Source of the DNA: Methanospirillum stamsii | GTDB taxonomy: Archaea; Halobacteriota; Methanomicrobia; Methanomicrobiales; Methanospirillaceae | Length of the DNA stretch: 64,000 nt | NCBI RefSeq assembly: GCF_046244385.1 | Contig: NZ_CP176366.1 | Coordinates: 1,736,001 to 1,800,000 of the forward strand | Direction of reading: 5' to 3' | Shown here: positions 35,533-45,322 of the stretch, piece by piece | How the letters are laid out: every line of letters starts with the position of its first letter | Numbering within the stretch: the first letter of the stretch is position 1 | The notes under the pieces: generated by a model | Database searches by the model: none | What the model was told of the DNA's origin: nothing | What the model saw: the letters and a program-made list of their open reading frames with translations, nothing else | Made by a program: the position numbers and the translations under genes

Positions 35533-36438
35533 TTATGTGGTGATTCGACTGACGACAACTCTCCACTCACCTCCGTGAATTCCGGTCGTATTCCAGATTG
35601 CTTCTTTTGTGAAAATATTTGTTGAGGAAATATTCTGCATTTGGTAGGTTCCGGTTCCTGTTCTTTCATCTCCTATCCGATAAGCAATCTCCTTGAAAGA
35701 GGGATTTTTTGCGTATAACGGTTCGGTGTGGATATTTTTTCCGGTATGAATGGAATCTTTGTCATAGAGGATTAGACCATCAGGCTGCATGATGAACTCT
35801 TCAAACCGGTTTTCCCGGTCGGAGATGAGGATTGCATCTGCAAAGATCTCCTTTTGTTCGATAAGGATGGATAAAATTCCGGTAACCGAACCATTCACCA
35901 GGATGGGATAACTGACAGGAATTGCGGGAATTCCCTCAACAGTACTGGTCAGGTTACCCATTACTGGATTTTTCAGTCGTAAAACTTCATTCAGATGAGG
36001 CTGGTCTGACAAATCTGAACCGATGATATCCGGGTATTCTTCAGAGCCCACGGCAATTATCTTTAAATTCGTATCAAGTAACACCGGGCTTTGGATGTAG
36101 GGAGAATGGTTTTTTACTCCCCTGATTAGCCCGAGCGATTGTTCACTTAAAAGGCCGGTCTTTGCAAGGGCAGCAGTATCATTGGATAGTCCGGTATCGA
36201 TGATATCCAGTTCATGTTGAATGGTATCCAAAAGTGCCTGGTTCACAGACCGGGCATCATCAAGGGTGTATCCCGGATTAGTAGTGTATGAAGGTGAGGG
36301 GATATTTTGAGTATCCGGTTGTTCATCAATGATTGTTCCGGGTACCGGCTTTTGCTCAGTACATCCTTGTATACAGGTACCTGCTATCATCAGGACAATC
36401 ACCAGCGAGAGTATGGAATTTTTGGATGCAATGTTCAT
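35533..36438 (-). CDS. Lipoprotein with extracytoplasmic Cache-type sensor domain
   Basis: The N-terminus is a lipoprotein signal (LSLVIVLMIAGTCIQGC) with the lipobox Cys at about residue 26. The rest resembles a double Cache/PDC sensor: a helical part (LDDARSVNQALLDTIQHELDIIDTGL), then strands around DTNLKIIAVGSEEYP and MQPDGLILYDKDSIHTGKNIH. These domains bind small ligands outside the cell, but no kinase or chemotaxis output is attached. The ATG at 36438 is preferred to that at 36477, since it places the signal peptide at the start. Confidence 0.78.
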   Translation of the reverse strand: MNIASKNSILSLVIVLMIAGTCIQGCTEQKPVPGTIIDEQPDTQNIPSPSYTTNPGYTLDDARSVNQALLDTIQHELDIIDTGLSNDTAALAKTGLLSEQSLGLIRGVKNHSPYIQSPVLLDTNLKIIAVGSEEYPDIIGSDLSDQPHLNEVLRLKNPVMGNLTSTVEGIPAIPVSYPILVNGSVTGILSILIEQKEIFADAILISDRENRFEEFIMQPDGLILYDKDSIHTGKNIHTEPLYAKNPSFKEIAYRIGDERTGTGTYQMQNISSTNIFTKEAIWNTTGIHGGEWRVVVSRITT

Positions 36439-36688
36439 TATATTCTCATCCTTGTTTGTCTTGCCCAGTATTTTCATTTGTTGAAAGTAGATATGGAATT
36501 ATTTTATCCCTTAAGTTCCAACACTTTTGCAGGTGATGCCTTGATTGATCGGGTGATATTTCCTGGGACACGTACAGTCCGGGATTGTTATTCCGTTCAC
36601 GAGGATTTGTATTTCCTGTGAAAAAAGATAATTCCGGATCTCTGTGCTGTCATTTTTGTAGCGTACGCGATAATTTTTCCCATTATTC

Positions 36689-37213
36689 ATGAAATCAGAA
36701 TCACTCACAACTGATCGTCTCAGGCTTGTTCCGGTGACGATTGAAACATGTACAGCAGAACTTGAAAACCGGCACATATTCTCAAAGCTCATTAACGCAG
36801 AGGTACCCGGGTCATGGCCTCCTCCTCTCCTGACCGATGAAACAATCCATGAATTTATTGGCATGCTCGAAGATCCGGATAATATCAGGCTTTGTTCCTG
36901 GTACTGGGTCCGGATTTTTAATGATCCTGGTAAGAGGGATGTTCTCATTGGAGGAGGCGGTTTATATCGCAATGATGACGGAACCTGTGAGATCGGGTAT
37001 TCTGTTCTGGATGAGTACCAATCCCGTGGCTATGCAACCGAAGCGGTCATCTCCATTCTGGATTTTATTTTTTCAAAAGAGAGTATTGAACGAGTATATG
37101 CCACAACATACCCGGGACTTCTGCCTTCGGTGCGTGTTCTAGAAAAATGCGGATTTAATCGGGAAGGAGTCGGAAAGGAAGACGGAACTATCAGGTTTTC
37201 GATAGTAAAATAA
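36689..37213 (+). CDS. GNAT acetyltransferase (RimJ/RimL type)
   Basis: A 174-residue acetyltransferase of the RimJ/RimL type, with the opening TDRLRLVPVT, the strand CEIGYSVLDEYQSRGYATEAV that forms the acetyl-CoA pyrophosphate loop (Q-S-R-G-Y-A), and the late VRVLEKCGFNREGVG. It would acetylate an amino group, of a protein N-terminus or a small molecule. It stands alone, beside an IS110 element that begins just downstream in the opposite direction. Confidence 0.88.
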   Translation: MKSESLTTDRLRLVPVTIETCTAELENRHIFSKLINAEVPGSWPPPLLTDETIHEFIGMLEDPDNIRLCSWYWVRIFNDPGKRDVLIGGGGLYRNDDGTCEIGYSVLDEYQSRGYATEAVISILDFIFSKESIERVYATTYPGLLPSVRVLEKCGFNREGVGKEDGTIRFSIVK

Positions 37214-37229
37214 CCTCCTTTTTCCATGA

Positions 37230-38730
37230 AAAACCGGATCCATTAAGAGGGTAAAACCCTCAAATCGGATCAGGATCTGGTTTCTTCATCTCTTTTATCG
37301 TGTCAGATAACAGTTTTAAGGCCTCTTCTAGGGTATATGCGACAGGAATACGGACATTATGGTATTTCACTTGCTTTTTAGGTTGAGCATAGACATCGAC
37401 ATATGTTTCATCATTTACAATAAGATGCCAAATTATTGTAATCATCTTCCTTGCAAGTGCAATAATTGCTTTACCAGTCCCAATCACCGGCTTTTTGGCT
37501 TCATAAAAGTCGCGTAGGACACTTTTTTTCTTTTTTGCTGCCGCATGAGCCGCTTGAGTTAATATCCATCTTCCGAGTTTCGACCCCCGTTTCGTTATTG
37601 ATCGTTTCACTTGATGATCCGCTGACTGATAAACTTTAGGAACAATCCCTAACCAACTGGCAAGTTTATCACTTGAAGAGAAATCCTTGAAGTTATCAAT
37701 TTCTGCAATGAGTGTTACTGCAGTAATATCTCCAACACCGGGAACAGATTTAAGGATCTCAACTTTCCTAGGATAATTTGTATGGGCATAATGGATGACA
37801 TACTTAGTAAGTAATCCAATTTCCTCATCCAACTTCATCATAACGCGAAGACAGTGTCCTAATTGAATTAGTGCGTTTTGAGAAAGACTTTGTTCTAGCA
37901 AATTTCTGATTTCTGGCTCTTTCTTATTAAGAACTTTCCAGGGGATCTGTTTAATAATTTTATCAGCAGGATCACCTTGAAGTATTCCAATCATGATCAA
38001 TCTCCCAGAAACTCCAAAAATATCAGTTAACGTTTCAGACAAGTGAAATAATTCAGTGTCAAGAATGCCATGAATCCTATTTTTAATATCAGTACGTTTC
38101 TTAACTAAAAAATGTCTGAGACGTACAAGTTTTCTGAAATCTCGGTGATGTCGGGAAAAGACACGGGATGGTTCAATCATTCCCTTAAGAGCAAGCAGCG
38201 CGATGATTTCTGAATCTATTTTATCAGTCTTTTTATGTGAAAGAACCTTGATATCATGAGCATTGCCTACTATGACCGGAAGATGATCGATGAGTGAATC
38301 ATAGATTTGGATCCAGTAATCACTTGTTGATTCACAAGCAACAACCTGACATTTATTCTGAAGAATCCAATTCTTTAGTGCAAGAAGGCCTTGCACAGTC
38401 CTATCAAATTTCTCCTGGAACTTGGAACCATTTGTCCATAGAATTGTGGCAACAATGAATCGTTTATGGACATCTAGCCCAGCTGCTATTTGGTAATCTG
38501 TAGTCATGTCTCTAAAAATGGGTAGATGAATTTCCTGGCTGGTCAATTTTCCATTCGTGATCTAGGTCACAGTTCAGCCTTCGATGGCAATTCAAGGGTT
38601 AGTTTTTTTAACGGATTTGAAACCCAAAAAGAAAACAACCTTCACTACCCAGATTAATATTGGGAGACTGGAGGTTACAGTTTTTCATGAGTTAAGCATG
38701 AGGCGGAGCCTCATGGGTGTTTTTTTATTC
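37230..38730 (-). mobile_element. IS110-type insertion sequence, ends not determined
   Basis: IS110 elements lack terminal inverted repeats, so the boundaries cannot be read from one copy. The right part of about 200 bases (38547-38730) is non-coding and is where a bridge RNA would be encoded. It includes the hairpin CATGAGGC-GGA-GCCTCATG at 38697-38715 followed by a T run at 38720-38726. The left end lies shortly after the GNAT stop, near a GAGGGT-AAAA-CCCTC hairpin at about 37246-37262. Confidence 0.5.
37260..38546 (-). CDS. IS110-family transposase
   Basis: The protein has both IS110 domains. The N-terminal DEDD catalytic part includes Asp in AAGLDVHKRFIVATIL, Glu in ACESTSDYWIQIYD, and Asp pairs in KTDKIDSEIIALLAL. 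The C-terminal part carries the helix-hairpin region SVPGVGDITAVTLIAEI and the conserved SITKRGSKLGRWILTQAAHAA that holds the essential Ser. The length (428 aa) is normal and the frame is intact, so it may be active. IS110 elements use a structured bridge RNA from their non-coding end to choose donor and target. The start could be ATG 38546 or ATG 38507. Confidence 0.93.
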   Translation of the reverse strand: MTSQEIHLPIFRDMTTDYQIAAGLDVHKRFIVATILWTNGSKFQEKFDRTVQGLLALKNWILQNKCQVVACESTSDYWIQIYDSLIDHLPVIVGNAHDIKVLSHKKTDKIDSEIIALLALKGMIEPSRVFSRHHRDFRKLVRLRHFLVKKRTDIKNRIHGILDTELFHLSETLTDIFGVSGRLIMIGILQGDPADKIIKQIPWKVLNKKEPEIRNLLEQSLSQNALIQLGHCLRVMMKLDEEIGLLTKYVIHYAHTNYPRKVEILKSVPGVGDITAVTLIAEIDNFKDFSSSDKLASWLGIVPKVYQSADHQVKRSITKRGSKLGRWILTQAAHAAAKKKKSVLRDFYEAKKPVIGTGKAIIALARKMITIIWHLIVNDETYVDVYAQPKKQVKYHNVRIPVAYTLEEALKLLSDTIKEMKKPDPDPI

Positions 38731-38774
38731 AGTCATGCCGGTGCATTCATAATCTTTGTGAGTCAGTATCATGT

Positions 38775-39182
38775 ATGGCATTTATCATATGGGATGATTT
38801 GTATGCAACCGGTATTGAATCGATAGATAATCAGCATAAACATCTGATCTCTTTGCTGAACAGGATGTTTGAAGCATTACTTCAGAAAAAAGGAAAAGAT
38901 GAGCTTAAGTATGTCATAGATGAGATGACAAAATATGCCGGATATCATTTTACCACCGAAGAGACCCTCATGAAAAAAGCAGACTTTTCAGGGCTTATCC
39001 AGCATCATCGCTATCATGAGGACTTTGCAGAAAAAGTGAAGGACTTTTCTGAAAAATATGATCTACAGGATGAAGCACTGACCGCTGAAGTTACGATTTT
39101 TCTCACCAATTGGATAAATGAGCATTTATCAATGATTGATCAGCAATATGTGCCGGCAATGAAGAAAGCAGGAATCTCCTGA
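38775..39182 (+). CDS. Bacteriohemerythrin-like oxygen-binding protein
   Basis: A 135-residue hemerythrin with the di-iron ligands in place: IDNQHKHL near residue 20, GYHFTTEETLM near 56-61, HHRYHEDF near 76-80, and NEHLSMIDQQY near 115-120. It binds O2 reversibly in the cytoplasm and may deliver or scavenge oxygen in an anaerobe. It stands alone downstream of the IS110 non-coding end, which raises the chance that its upstream control region was altered by the insertion. Confidence 0.92.
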   Translation: MAFIIWDDLYATGIESIDNQHKHLISLLNRMFEALLQKKGKDELKYVIDEMTKYAGYHFTTEETLMKKADFSGLIQHHRYHEDFAEKVKDFSEKYDLQDEALTAEVTIFLTNWINEHLSMIDQQYVPAMKKAGIS

Positions 39183-39260
39183 AATTAGAATTTTGGCTGG
39201 GGGAACATCTTTATTCTTTTACCTCATTCATAATAGGCGCAATTTTTTGCGTAGGTATTT

Positions 39261-39503
39261 GTGAAACGTATTATTGATGGTCATTTGTATGACACGAGAG
39301 TCTCTATTTTGATTGGAGAAAAAGAAGAACGTGGTTCTTTTATGTATAAAAACGATGTAGGTGAATTTTTCATCTACCATGAAATGACGGAAACGAAAAA
39401 AGAACTTCCCAGAATTAACCCGATTAGCAGAAGTGTTGCTATCCGCAGGCATTTCCGGTATAATGTTAATCAACTTGATTTTAAAGAAGCATTTGGTGAA
39501 TAA
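39261..39503 (+). CDS. Hypothetical protein, 80 aa
   Basis: A short soluble protein starting with GTG at 39261. It has alternating strand-like segments (GHLYDTRVSILIGEKEERG, MYKNDVGEFFIYH) and a basic end (SRSVAIRRHFRYNVNQLDF). I do not recognise the family. The codon use and amphipathic pattern look coding, and no better frame exists in the interval between hemerythrin and the PAS-domain gene. Confidence 0.5.
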   Translation: MKRIIDGHLYDTRVSILIGEKEERGSFMYKNDVGEFFIYHEMTETKKELPRINPISRSVAIRRHFRYNVNQLDFKEAFGE

Positions 39504-39632
39504 CCTCTTTAGGTTTCGGGGCTCTCCCACCCTCTATTAAATAACCTATCTTGTTCATTTGGGATTCCGGTTATGTTGTAATTCTGCCGGTTTTGTATCT
39601 CACAAGCTGTTATCTTTTGAGTACCTGATGCG

Positions 39633-42284
39633 TTATGCTGTGGCAACTTCCTGAATAATTCCGTCAATACTCACTACCAGTCCGGATTCATCAGAGACCG
39701 GCCTTCCCCGTTCACTCATCACCCGGATATGACCGAATTTATCGATAATGCGGTATTCAATCTCGTATGGCTCTCCTGTTTTAATAGATTCCTTTTTCAC
39801 TTCAATGACCCGCTGTTTATCGTCCGGGAAGATAAGAGGAATGAGGGAACTTATCTGTCCGCTTGCAAGTTCCTTTGCCGAATACCCGGTGACCGACTCG
39901 AGGTGTTCATTATAAAACTCCATATCTGATCCGGCAAGTGAAACCCTGAAGACGATGCCGGGAATATTCTGTGCAAGGGTTCTGAACTGCTTTTCACTCT
40001 TTTCCAGGTTTTCTCCGGCTTTAAACCGCATGATTGCGCTCCCAATCAGCGAAGATCCGATTTCAAGTGCATTTATTTCCTTTCTGCTCCATATTCTGTC
40101 AGAATGGGACTCAAGAAAACCAACAGCACCCCAGATCTCCTGGTGAATTTTCACCGGAACCAAAAGGATTGACCGGACACCGTATGGTTCGAGGACCTGT
40201 CTGTCACCATCTCCAAGGTTTTTTACCAGGCTGTAAACTGGTTTTTCCTCTTTAAATACGGTCTGTATTACCGATTCTTCCTCTTCGTTTTTTGACCGGA
40301 GAGAAAAGGGTGACCTTGTTCTTCCGGCATTACCCGTCTTTGCGTTCCATTCAAGTTCAGATTTTATCAGTTGAACACTTGTTGAAAGGGATTTTTCCAG
40401 GAGGCAGACCCTGCTTACCGAGGTTGCCTCTCCGATATGGCTGATGGTTCGAAGAGCAGCATCTTCAAAAGTTGATGACTGGAGAATATCTGACGCTGCC
40501 CGGCTTAATGCTTCGAATATCGCATTCTGTTTTCGTATCTCAAGCTCCATCAATTTTCGTTCGCTAATGTCCCTGAGTGTCTCGATAACGCCGATTATCT
40601 CTCCTGAAAGTCCGTATATCGGGGCAGCTTTAATCCATAACCAGATCCTGTTCTTTGTAACCGGATGAAAGGTCTGAACATCAACCGTCACCACATTGTC
40701 TGAGGTTTCCGGATTATTGTACCGGTATAATACTGATTCGTCGTGGTGCAGGATATAATCCGCAAGAACCGGTCTTTTCTGGTGATAAAATGCATAAGCA
40801 TATGCATAATCGCCTTCTCCGATTATTTCCTCTTTTGTAACTCCGGTCAGTTCTGTCATTGCCCGGTTCCAGGCAGTGACCCTGCTTTCAGTGTCCAGGA
40901 CAAAGACCGGGTCTGGAAGGAATTCAAGAATATCTTCCAGTCTTTGATGAGCTTCCCTGATTGCTGCTTCGGTCTTTCTTCGTTCGGTGATATCACGGGT
41001 AATTGCAAGGACGACGGGTTTTCCCTGCAGGTAAAAAAGATGAGCATTAATTTCAACCGGAATGTGTCTCCCGTCCTTTCTCATGATATCAATTTCAAAA
41101 AATGCCTGTTCATTTTCCCTGAATTTTTCAGTCACGTTCTTAAAGAGATTCCATTGGGCTTTTGGAATCATATCGTAGAGCGAGAGGTTAAAAAATTCCT
41201 GGTATGAATATCCGGTCATTTGGCAGGTAAGATTATTCACCTCCCTGAACCTGACATGGTTCAGGTCTTCGGCCAGTTCCATCAGGATGATTGCGTCCTT
41301 TGCACCTTCAAAAAGACGACGATATTTCTCTTCACTCAGGGCAAGTTTGGTTTCTGCTTCAAGCCATGCGGTGATGTCACGCCATACTGAAATATAGTCA
41401 AGAACCTCTCCGGTCTCTGAAAGCCTTGGGGTGGTAGTAGTCTCAAACCAGATCCATTTTCCTTTCAGTGTCCTGAACCTGAATGAAGAAGGAAGTCGTG
41501 ACCAGTTTACAGCCTGTTCATCGTTCCCGTTCTGGAACCTTGGAATATCTTCCGGATGAATAAATTCAACGATGGTTTTGCCCATTAATTCCTGAGATAC
41601 ATACCCGGTCAGGAGTTCACATGCCGGAGAAACATACGTGATGGTCCCGTCAGGTTCCCATCTGATTATCATATCATGGACACTTTCAGTAATTACCCTG
41701 AGATTTGATTCGCTGGTCCGAATCGCCTCCTGAAGGCCTTTTTTTTCTGTGATATCTTCGCCGGTGATTACAAGAGCTGGGCGCTCCTGGAAAAAAGCCA
41801 CGGATGAGATGGTAAACAGGTACAAGGTGACTTTATCATCATGTTCTATCCTTGCTTCTTCAGTTCTGGTATCCCCCGGACTTACTGTACGGATTGCAGC
41901 AAGAAGTTCGGGCCCGAATAACTCATCAAGTTGAAGTGCTTCAATGCTTAAATTTGAAATTGCTTCGATACTGGTGTTTATCATCCGCAAAAATGAGTTA
42001 TTGGCCCATCTGATTGAGAGGTCGGTATTGAGGATGATGAGCATATGGGGAGAAAAGTTCAAAATTGATGATTCGGGCTGAATATCAGAGATATAGTATT
42101 TCTTTTTCTGTCCGTGCTGACGCATTTCCAGTTTTCCGGAAAGAACCAGATTATCAAGGTACCGGGCAACGGTATGTCGATGGTGGCCTGAAAGCCTGGA
42201 GATATCAGATATTGTAAGGGCTTTTTTCCCTAATTTAAACGTTTCCAGAATATCCTGGTATGTTTGTGAATTACCTGTTTCCAC
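39633..42284 (-). CDS. wHTH regulator with multiple PAS and GAF sensor domains
   Basis: An 883-residue protein. A winged helix is at the N-terminus (KALTISDISRLSGHHRHTVARYLDNLVLSGKLE, in pieces), followed by PAS domains at about residues 80-190, 200-310, 325-445, 450-570 and, at the C-terminus, 765-883. A GAF domain lies at about residues 590-755 (ASDILQSSTFEDAALRTISHIGE). Standard PAS motifs are visible (FIHPEDIPRFQNG, GKPVVLAITRDITERR). There is no histidine kinase core, so the likely output is DNA binding by the N-terminal domain. It shares this layout with the two sensors at 58.8 and 60.3 kb. Confidence 0.85.
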   Translation of the reverse strand: METGNSQTYQDILETFKLGKKALTISDISRLSGHHRHTVARYLDNLVLSGKLEMRQHGQKKKYYISDIQPESSILNFSPHMLIILNTDLSIRWANNSFLRMINTSIEAISNLSIEALQLDELFGPELLAAIRTVSPGDTRTEEARIEHDDKVTLYLFTISSVAFFQERPALVITGEDITEKKGLQEAIRTSESNLRVITESVHDMIIRWEPDGTITYVSPACELLTGYVSQELMGKTIVEFIHPEDIPRFQNGNDEQAVNWSRLPSSFRFRTLKGKWIWFETTTTPRLSETGEVLDYISVWRDITAWLEAETKLALSEEKYRRLFEGAKDAIILMELAEDLNHVRFREVNNLTCQMTGYSYQEFFNLSLYDMIPKAQWNLFKNVTEKFRENEQAFFEIDIMRKDGRHIPVEINAHLFYLQGKPVVLAITRDITERRKTEAAIREAHQRLEDILEFLPDPVFVLDTESRVTAWNRAMTELTGVTKEEIIGEGDYAYAYAFYHQKRPVLADYILHHDESVLYRYNNPETSDNVVTVDVQTFHPVTKNRIWLWIKAAPIYGLSGEIIGVIETLRDISERKLMELEIRKQNAIFEALSRAASDILQSSTFEDAALRTISHIGEATSVSRVCLLEKSLSTSVQLIKSELEWNAKTGNAGRTRSPFSLRSKNEEEESVIQTVFKEEKPVYSLVKNLGDGDRQVLEPYGVRSILLVPVKIHQEIWGAVGFLESHSDRIWSRKEINALEIGSSLIGSAIMRFKAGENLEKSEKQFRTLAQNIPGIVFRVSLAGSDMEFYNEHLESVTGYSAKELASGQISSLIPLIFPDDKQRVIEVKKESIKTGEPYEIEYRIIDKFGHIRVMSERGRPVSDESGLVVSIDGIIQEVATA

Positions 42285-42583
42285 GCTTTTATGTTTTCAT
42301 TATTAAGACTTATTCTTTTGGACTCCTTTTTATACAGATATTAATTTCGATACGGTGTATCTGTTATGCTCATATGGGTGGAGAAATTCTCTGACAATGA
42401 GCCGGAGTCCGCTCTGAACGCTTAAAACACACACACAAACAGGGGCCGATATTAAATATCTCATCAGTGGTGAACAATAATTCTCCTGGAACAAGAGAAA
42501 TGTTCCCTTCCTCATCACCCCCTGAAAAAAAGATACCTCTTTTCGAAATTTCTGGAATTCAGGTTTTTATTATCTGCTAGTCA

Positions 42584-43915
42584 TCAGATTGTGTCTGTAA
42601 GATCGATATCAGATGAAAAACGGACAGCTCCTTCCGGACAGAAGAACTCAAACCTGATTCCCTGGCCTGAAACCCCGGTCTCGTGTATATCATATCCATA
42701 TGATGACAGTATTTCTTTAACAAGGTAAAGATCCGGCATAACATTCTGTCCCTCCTTTAAAGAAAATATACGTTCCTTATCTGATTCAGGAATGCCTGCT
42801 CCGTTATCCTCCACGATAATGGCATATCCGGATTCCTGGAGGTGGAATGTAAACCTTATCTCGGAGGGCTTTTGTTTCTGTTCATGTAGCGAAGAAATTA
42901 CCTGTCTCGTCGAGACTGACAGACCCGGATTAGTATAGATCTCAACATCCTCCGGAATCAGATTATTATATCGTATACTTTGTAATCTGATTGGATCAAT
43001 GCTCTCATTGATAAGTTTACGGATGCTCTGCCATCTTCCCGGCTCATTGCCGTTATCCAGATAGGATATTGCGTTTTTCAGGGTTTTTATGCCGTGAAGC
43101 ATGAGGAGGCAGGGATCTGTTCCTGCTTTTTTTGCTTCATCTTTCCCTTTCGTCTTTTTTGGAATGCAGAGAGCATCGTACGCAACCTGAACCTGTGAGC
43201 TGATTACCTGGTTTATGACCTCGGAAATTGTTTTTATTTTTTCCTGGGCGGAGATGAGGGATGATTCCAGTCTTTCACGTTCCAGGTTTTTCAGGTGTAA
43301 TGATTCATTTGTCTGCTGGAGGTCTTCGACTACTTTTTGGAGTTGGGCATTTGTATAATGCAGGCGTTCATGCGCAACCTGAAGTTCACTGTTATTCTTT
43401 ACTGCGGTTTCGTACGTAGAGAGGAGAATATTTAGTATCTGCATTCTGCTTGACGATATGGTGTGTACTTCACTGGAAAAGACAACATCAAGTGGTTTTA
43501 ATGCCTCTTCAGTCTGCACATGGTTTTTTGCCAGCATGATGCTGCTGATCCTGGAAAAAATATTCTCCGGATCAAAGGGTTTGATGATGAAATTATCTGC
43601 TCCTGCCTCAAGTCCCTTAATGACATCGACCGGACTATACAGGTGTGTGACGAGGATTATCGGAATGTGGGATGTAACTTCACTCTGTTTTAATTTTTTA
43701 CATAAAGTAAACCCGTCCATGTCCGGCATCATGACATCGGTCAGGATAATATCAGGGTTAATGGAGCCGATATTTTCAAGTGCTTCAAATCCGTTATTGG
43801 TGATGGTGACCATATGCCCTTTTTTTTCAAGCAGATGGCGCAGATACTCTGCCTGAGTCCGGTTATCTTCAACGATCAGGATCTGCAATAATGGGTTGTC
43901 AGGATTTTTTTTCAT
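42584..43915 (-). CDS. Response regulator fused to a degenerate histidine kinase-like ATPase
   Basis: The N-terminal receiver domain is complete, with the acidic pair in VEDNRTQ, the phosphorylatable Asp in PDIILTDVMMPDMDG (about residue 58) and Lys in FIIKPFDP. A coiled coil of about 100 residues follows (LQVAHERLHYTNAQLQKVVEDL). The C-terminal part has the G1 box VEDNGAGIPESDKERIFSL and the late GQGIRFEFFCP, but the region where the N box should be (STRQVISSLHEQKQKPSEIR) lacks the usual Asn pair. The kinase activity is therefore doubtful. It is separated by 300 bases from the PAS regulator on the same strand and may receive phosphate from an unlinked kinase. Confidence 0.8.
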   Translation of the reverse strand: MKKNPDNPLLQILIVEDNRTQAEYLRHLLEKKGHMVTITNNGFEALENIGSINPDIILTDVMMPDMDGFTLCKKLKQSEVTSHIPIILVTHLYSPVDVIKGLEAGADNFIIKPFDPENIFSRISSIMLAKNHVQTEEALKPLDVVFSSEVHTISSSRMQILNILLSTYETAVKNNSELQVAHERLHYTNAQLQKVVEDLQQTNESLHLKNLERERLESSLISAQEKIKTISEVINQVISSQVQVAYDALCIPKKTKGKDEAKKAGTDPCLLMLHGIKTLKNAISYLDNGNEPGRWQSIRKLINESIDPIRLQSIRYNNLIPEDVEIYTNPGLSVSTRQVISSLHEQKQKPSEIRFTFHLQESGYAIIVEDNGAGIPESDKERIFSLKEGQNVMPDLYLVKEILSSYGYDIHETGVSGQGIRFEFFCPEGAVRFSSDIDLTDTI

Positions 43916-44122
43916 AGGTCCGGTTTCCCCAGTACTATGTAAAAAACCATGCTGTAAAGACAGATGAAACTGATGATTTGTATCGGGAACACAGGTTGCA
44001 CCGATGAATCATGAACCAATAATTATTAAATAAATAAGAAAAATACTGATATTAAGAGGAATATATGAGAAATGAGGGTATTTCTCATGTATGGTAATAG
44101 AGTCTTTCGTATGTATGGGTTA

Positions 44123-44533
44123 TTAGTAGAAAGTTGGAAATGCGCCGGTGAAGGTGGTATCTGAATCTGTTTTTCCTTCAAATCCTCCGACATTTTTAAT
44201 TTGAAGGTTATTTGCACGTGCTTCAGAGATGAGGTTTTTGGACTCCTTACTGATTCCGTTTGAAAGCACCAGCAGGTGTGTAGCATATGATGCCATCTGC
44301 TCGTCACGGATGAAACTGGCACCATTGATGAAACTCTCCCAGTCTGGGATGAATTCCTTGAATTTGATTCCATGTTCCTGTGCATATTCTTTTGTAAAAA
44401 GATCCACGCCTTGTGATCCTCCTGATACTATTTCCTCAACTCCGCCGATTTCTGAAATATATTTGGAGATTTCTGAATATACGAGATCTTTTCTTTCGCA
44501 GGTCCGAAGGCCGGTTACAATCAGTTTTTTCAT
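44123..44533 (-). CDS. SLOG-domain (YspA/DprA-like Rossmann) protein
   Basis: A 136-residue single-domain protein with the SLOG pattern: LIVTGLRTCERKDLVYSEI at the start, the glycine-rich EEIVSGGSQGVDLFTKEYA, and the conserved ADQ-like stretch RDEQMASYATHLLVLSNG. SLOG proteins bind nucleotide-related ligands, and some act as sensors in conflict systems; nothing beside this gene supports a defence role here. It stands alone, with about 200 bases on each side. Confidence 0.75.
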   Translation of the reverse strand: MKKLIVTGLRTCERKDLVYSEISKYISEIGGVEEIVSGGSQGVDLFTKEYAQEHGIKFKEFIPDWESFINGASFIRDEQMASYATHLLVLSNGISKESKNLISEARANNLQIKNVGGFEGKTDSDTTFTGAFPTFY

Positions 44534-44734
44534 GGTAAATCACTCCGTAGTTCGCTGTGGCATCAGCACCAGGATGCCAGAAGTGAACACATCATCTTGC
44601 ATCTTTCCTGACTAATAGGTATTTTTTCAGGAGTCCTTTTAAAATAAGATTATATAATATAAATTTTGGTCTTCTGAAAAATCAGGTTTCTCTGAATTTT
44701 CGGTTTGAAAATTTTTAAAAAAGAAATAAGGTGA

Positions 44735-45235
44735 TTATAAGGTAATTTCCTGGAATTTTTTACCCGGAACACCACAGATAGGGCATGCCCCTGGTGCAGA
44801 TTCAAGTGCAACATTCCCACAGACAGGACAGAGAAATACTTTGGATACTTCGAGATCTTTCCCGGATTTCACTGCAGAGAGAGCTTTTTCATAGAGTCCG
44901 GCATGAACCTGTTCCGCCTTCATGGCATAGGTAAATGAACGGGTTGCATCTTCATTTCCCTCCTCCTGCGATCTTTTTACAAATTCAGGATACATGTGTG
45001 TAAATTCTTCAGTTTCTCCTTCGATGGCTGCTTTAAGGTTTTCTACTGTTGAAGGGATCCCATATACCTGCAGGTGCCTTCGTGCATGTATCTCCTCAGC
45101 AAGTGAGGCTGCCTTAAAAAGAGTTGCAACCTTTGTAAAACCTTCTTCTGCTGCTTTATTAGAGAATGAAGCGTATTTTCTGTTTGCCTGTGACTCTCCG
45201 GCAAAGCCGGCCATGAGGTCGTCTTTCGTTGTCAT
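44735..45235 (-). CDS. Rubrerythrin
   Basis: The chain has the ferritin-like di-iron domain (Glu in AGFAGESQANRKY, then EIHARRHL and KAEQVHAGLYEKAL) followed by a C-terminal rubredoxin-type domain with two Cys pairs (CPVCGN and CPICGVPG). It reduces hydrogen peroxide to water with electrons from rubredoxin-like donors in the cytoplasm. The length of 166 residues is normal. The ATG at 45235 (MTTKDDLMAG) is the family start, although the frame opens earlier. Convention would name it rbr. It begins the oxidative-stress region and is divergent from radC. Confidence 0.93.
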   Translation of the reverse strand: MTTKDDLMAGFAGESQANRKYASFSNKAAEEGFTKVATLFKAASLAEEIHARRHLQVYGIPSTVENLKAAIEGETEEFTHMYPEFVKRSQEEGNEDATRSFTYAMKAEQVHAGLYEKALSAVKSGKDLEVSKVFLCPVCGNVALESAPGACPICGVPGKKFQEITL

Positions 45236-45322
45236 ACTGAATACTTTAAAAACCCTGCCGGATAAGTGTTTCGAGTAAATCCTGTACTTCAGTAATCTCA
45301 TTAGTAAACCCGGTTAAAAGTT

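Noticed and set aside
40743..41207. Plus-strand open frame of 154 codons inside the PAS regulator
   Set aside because: It is antisense to clear PAS domains and has no family-like sequence.
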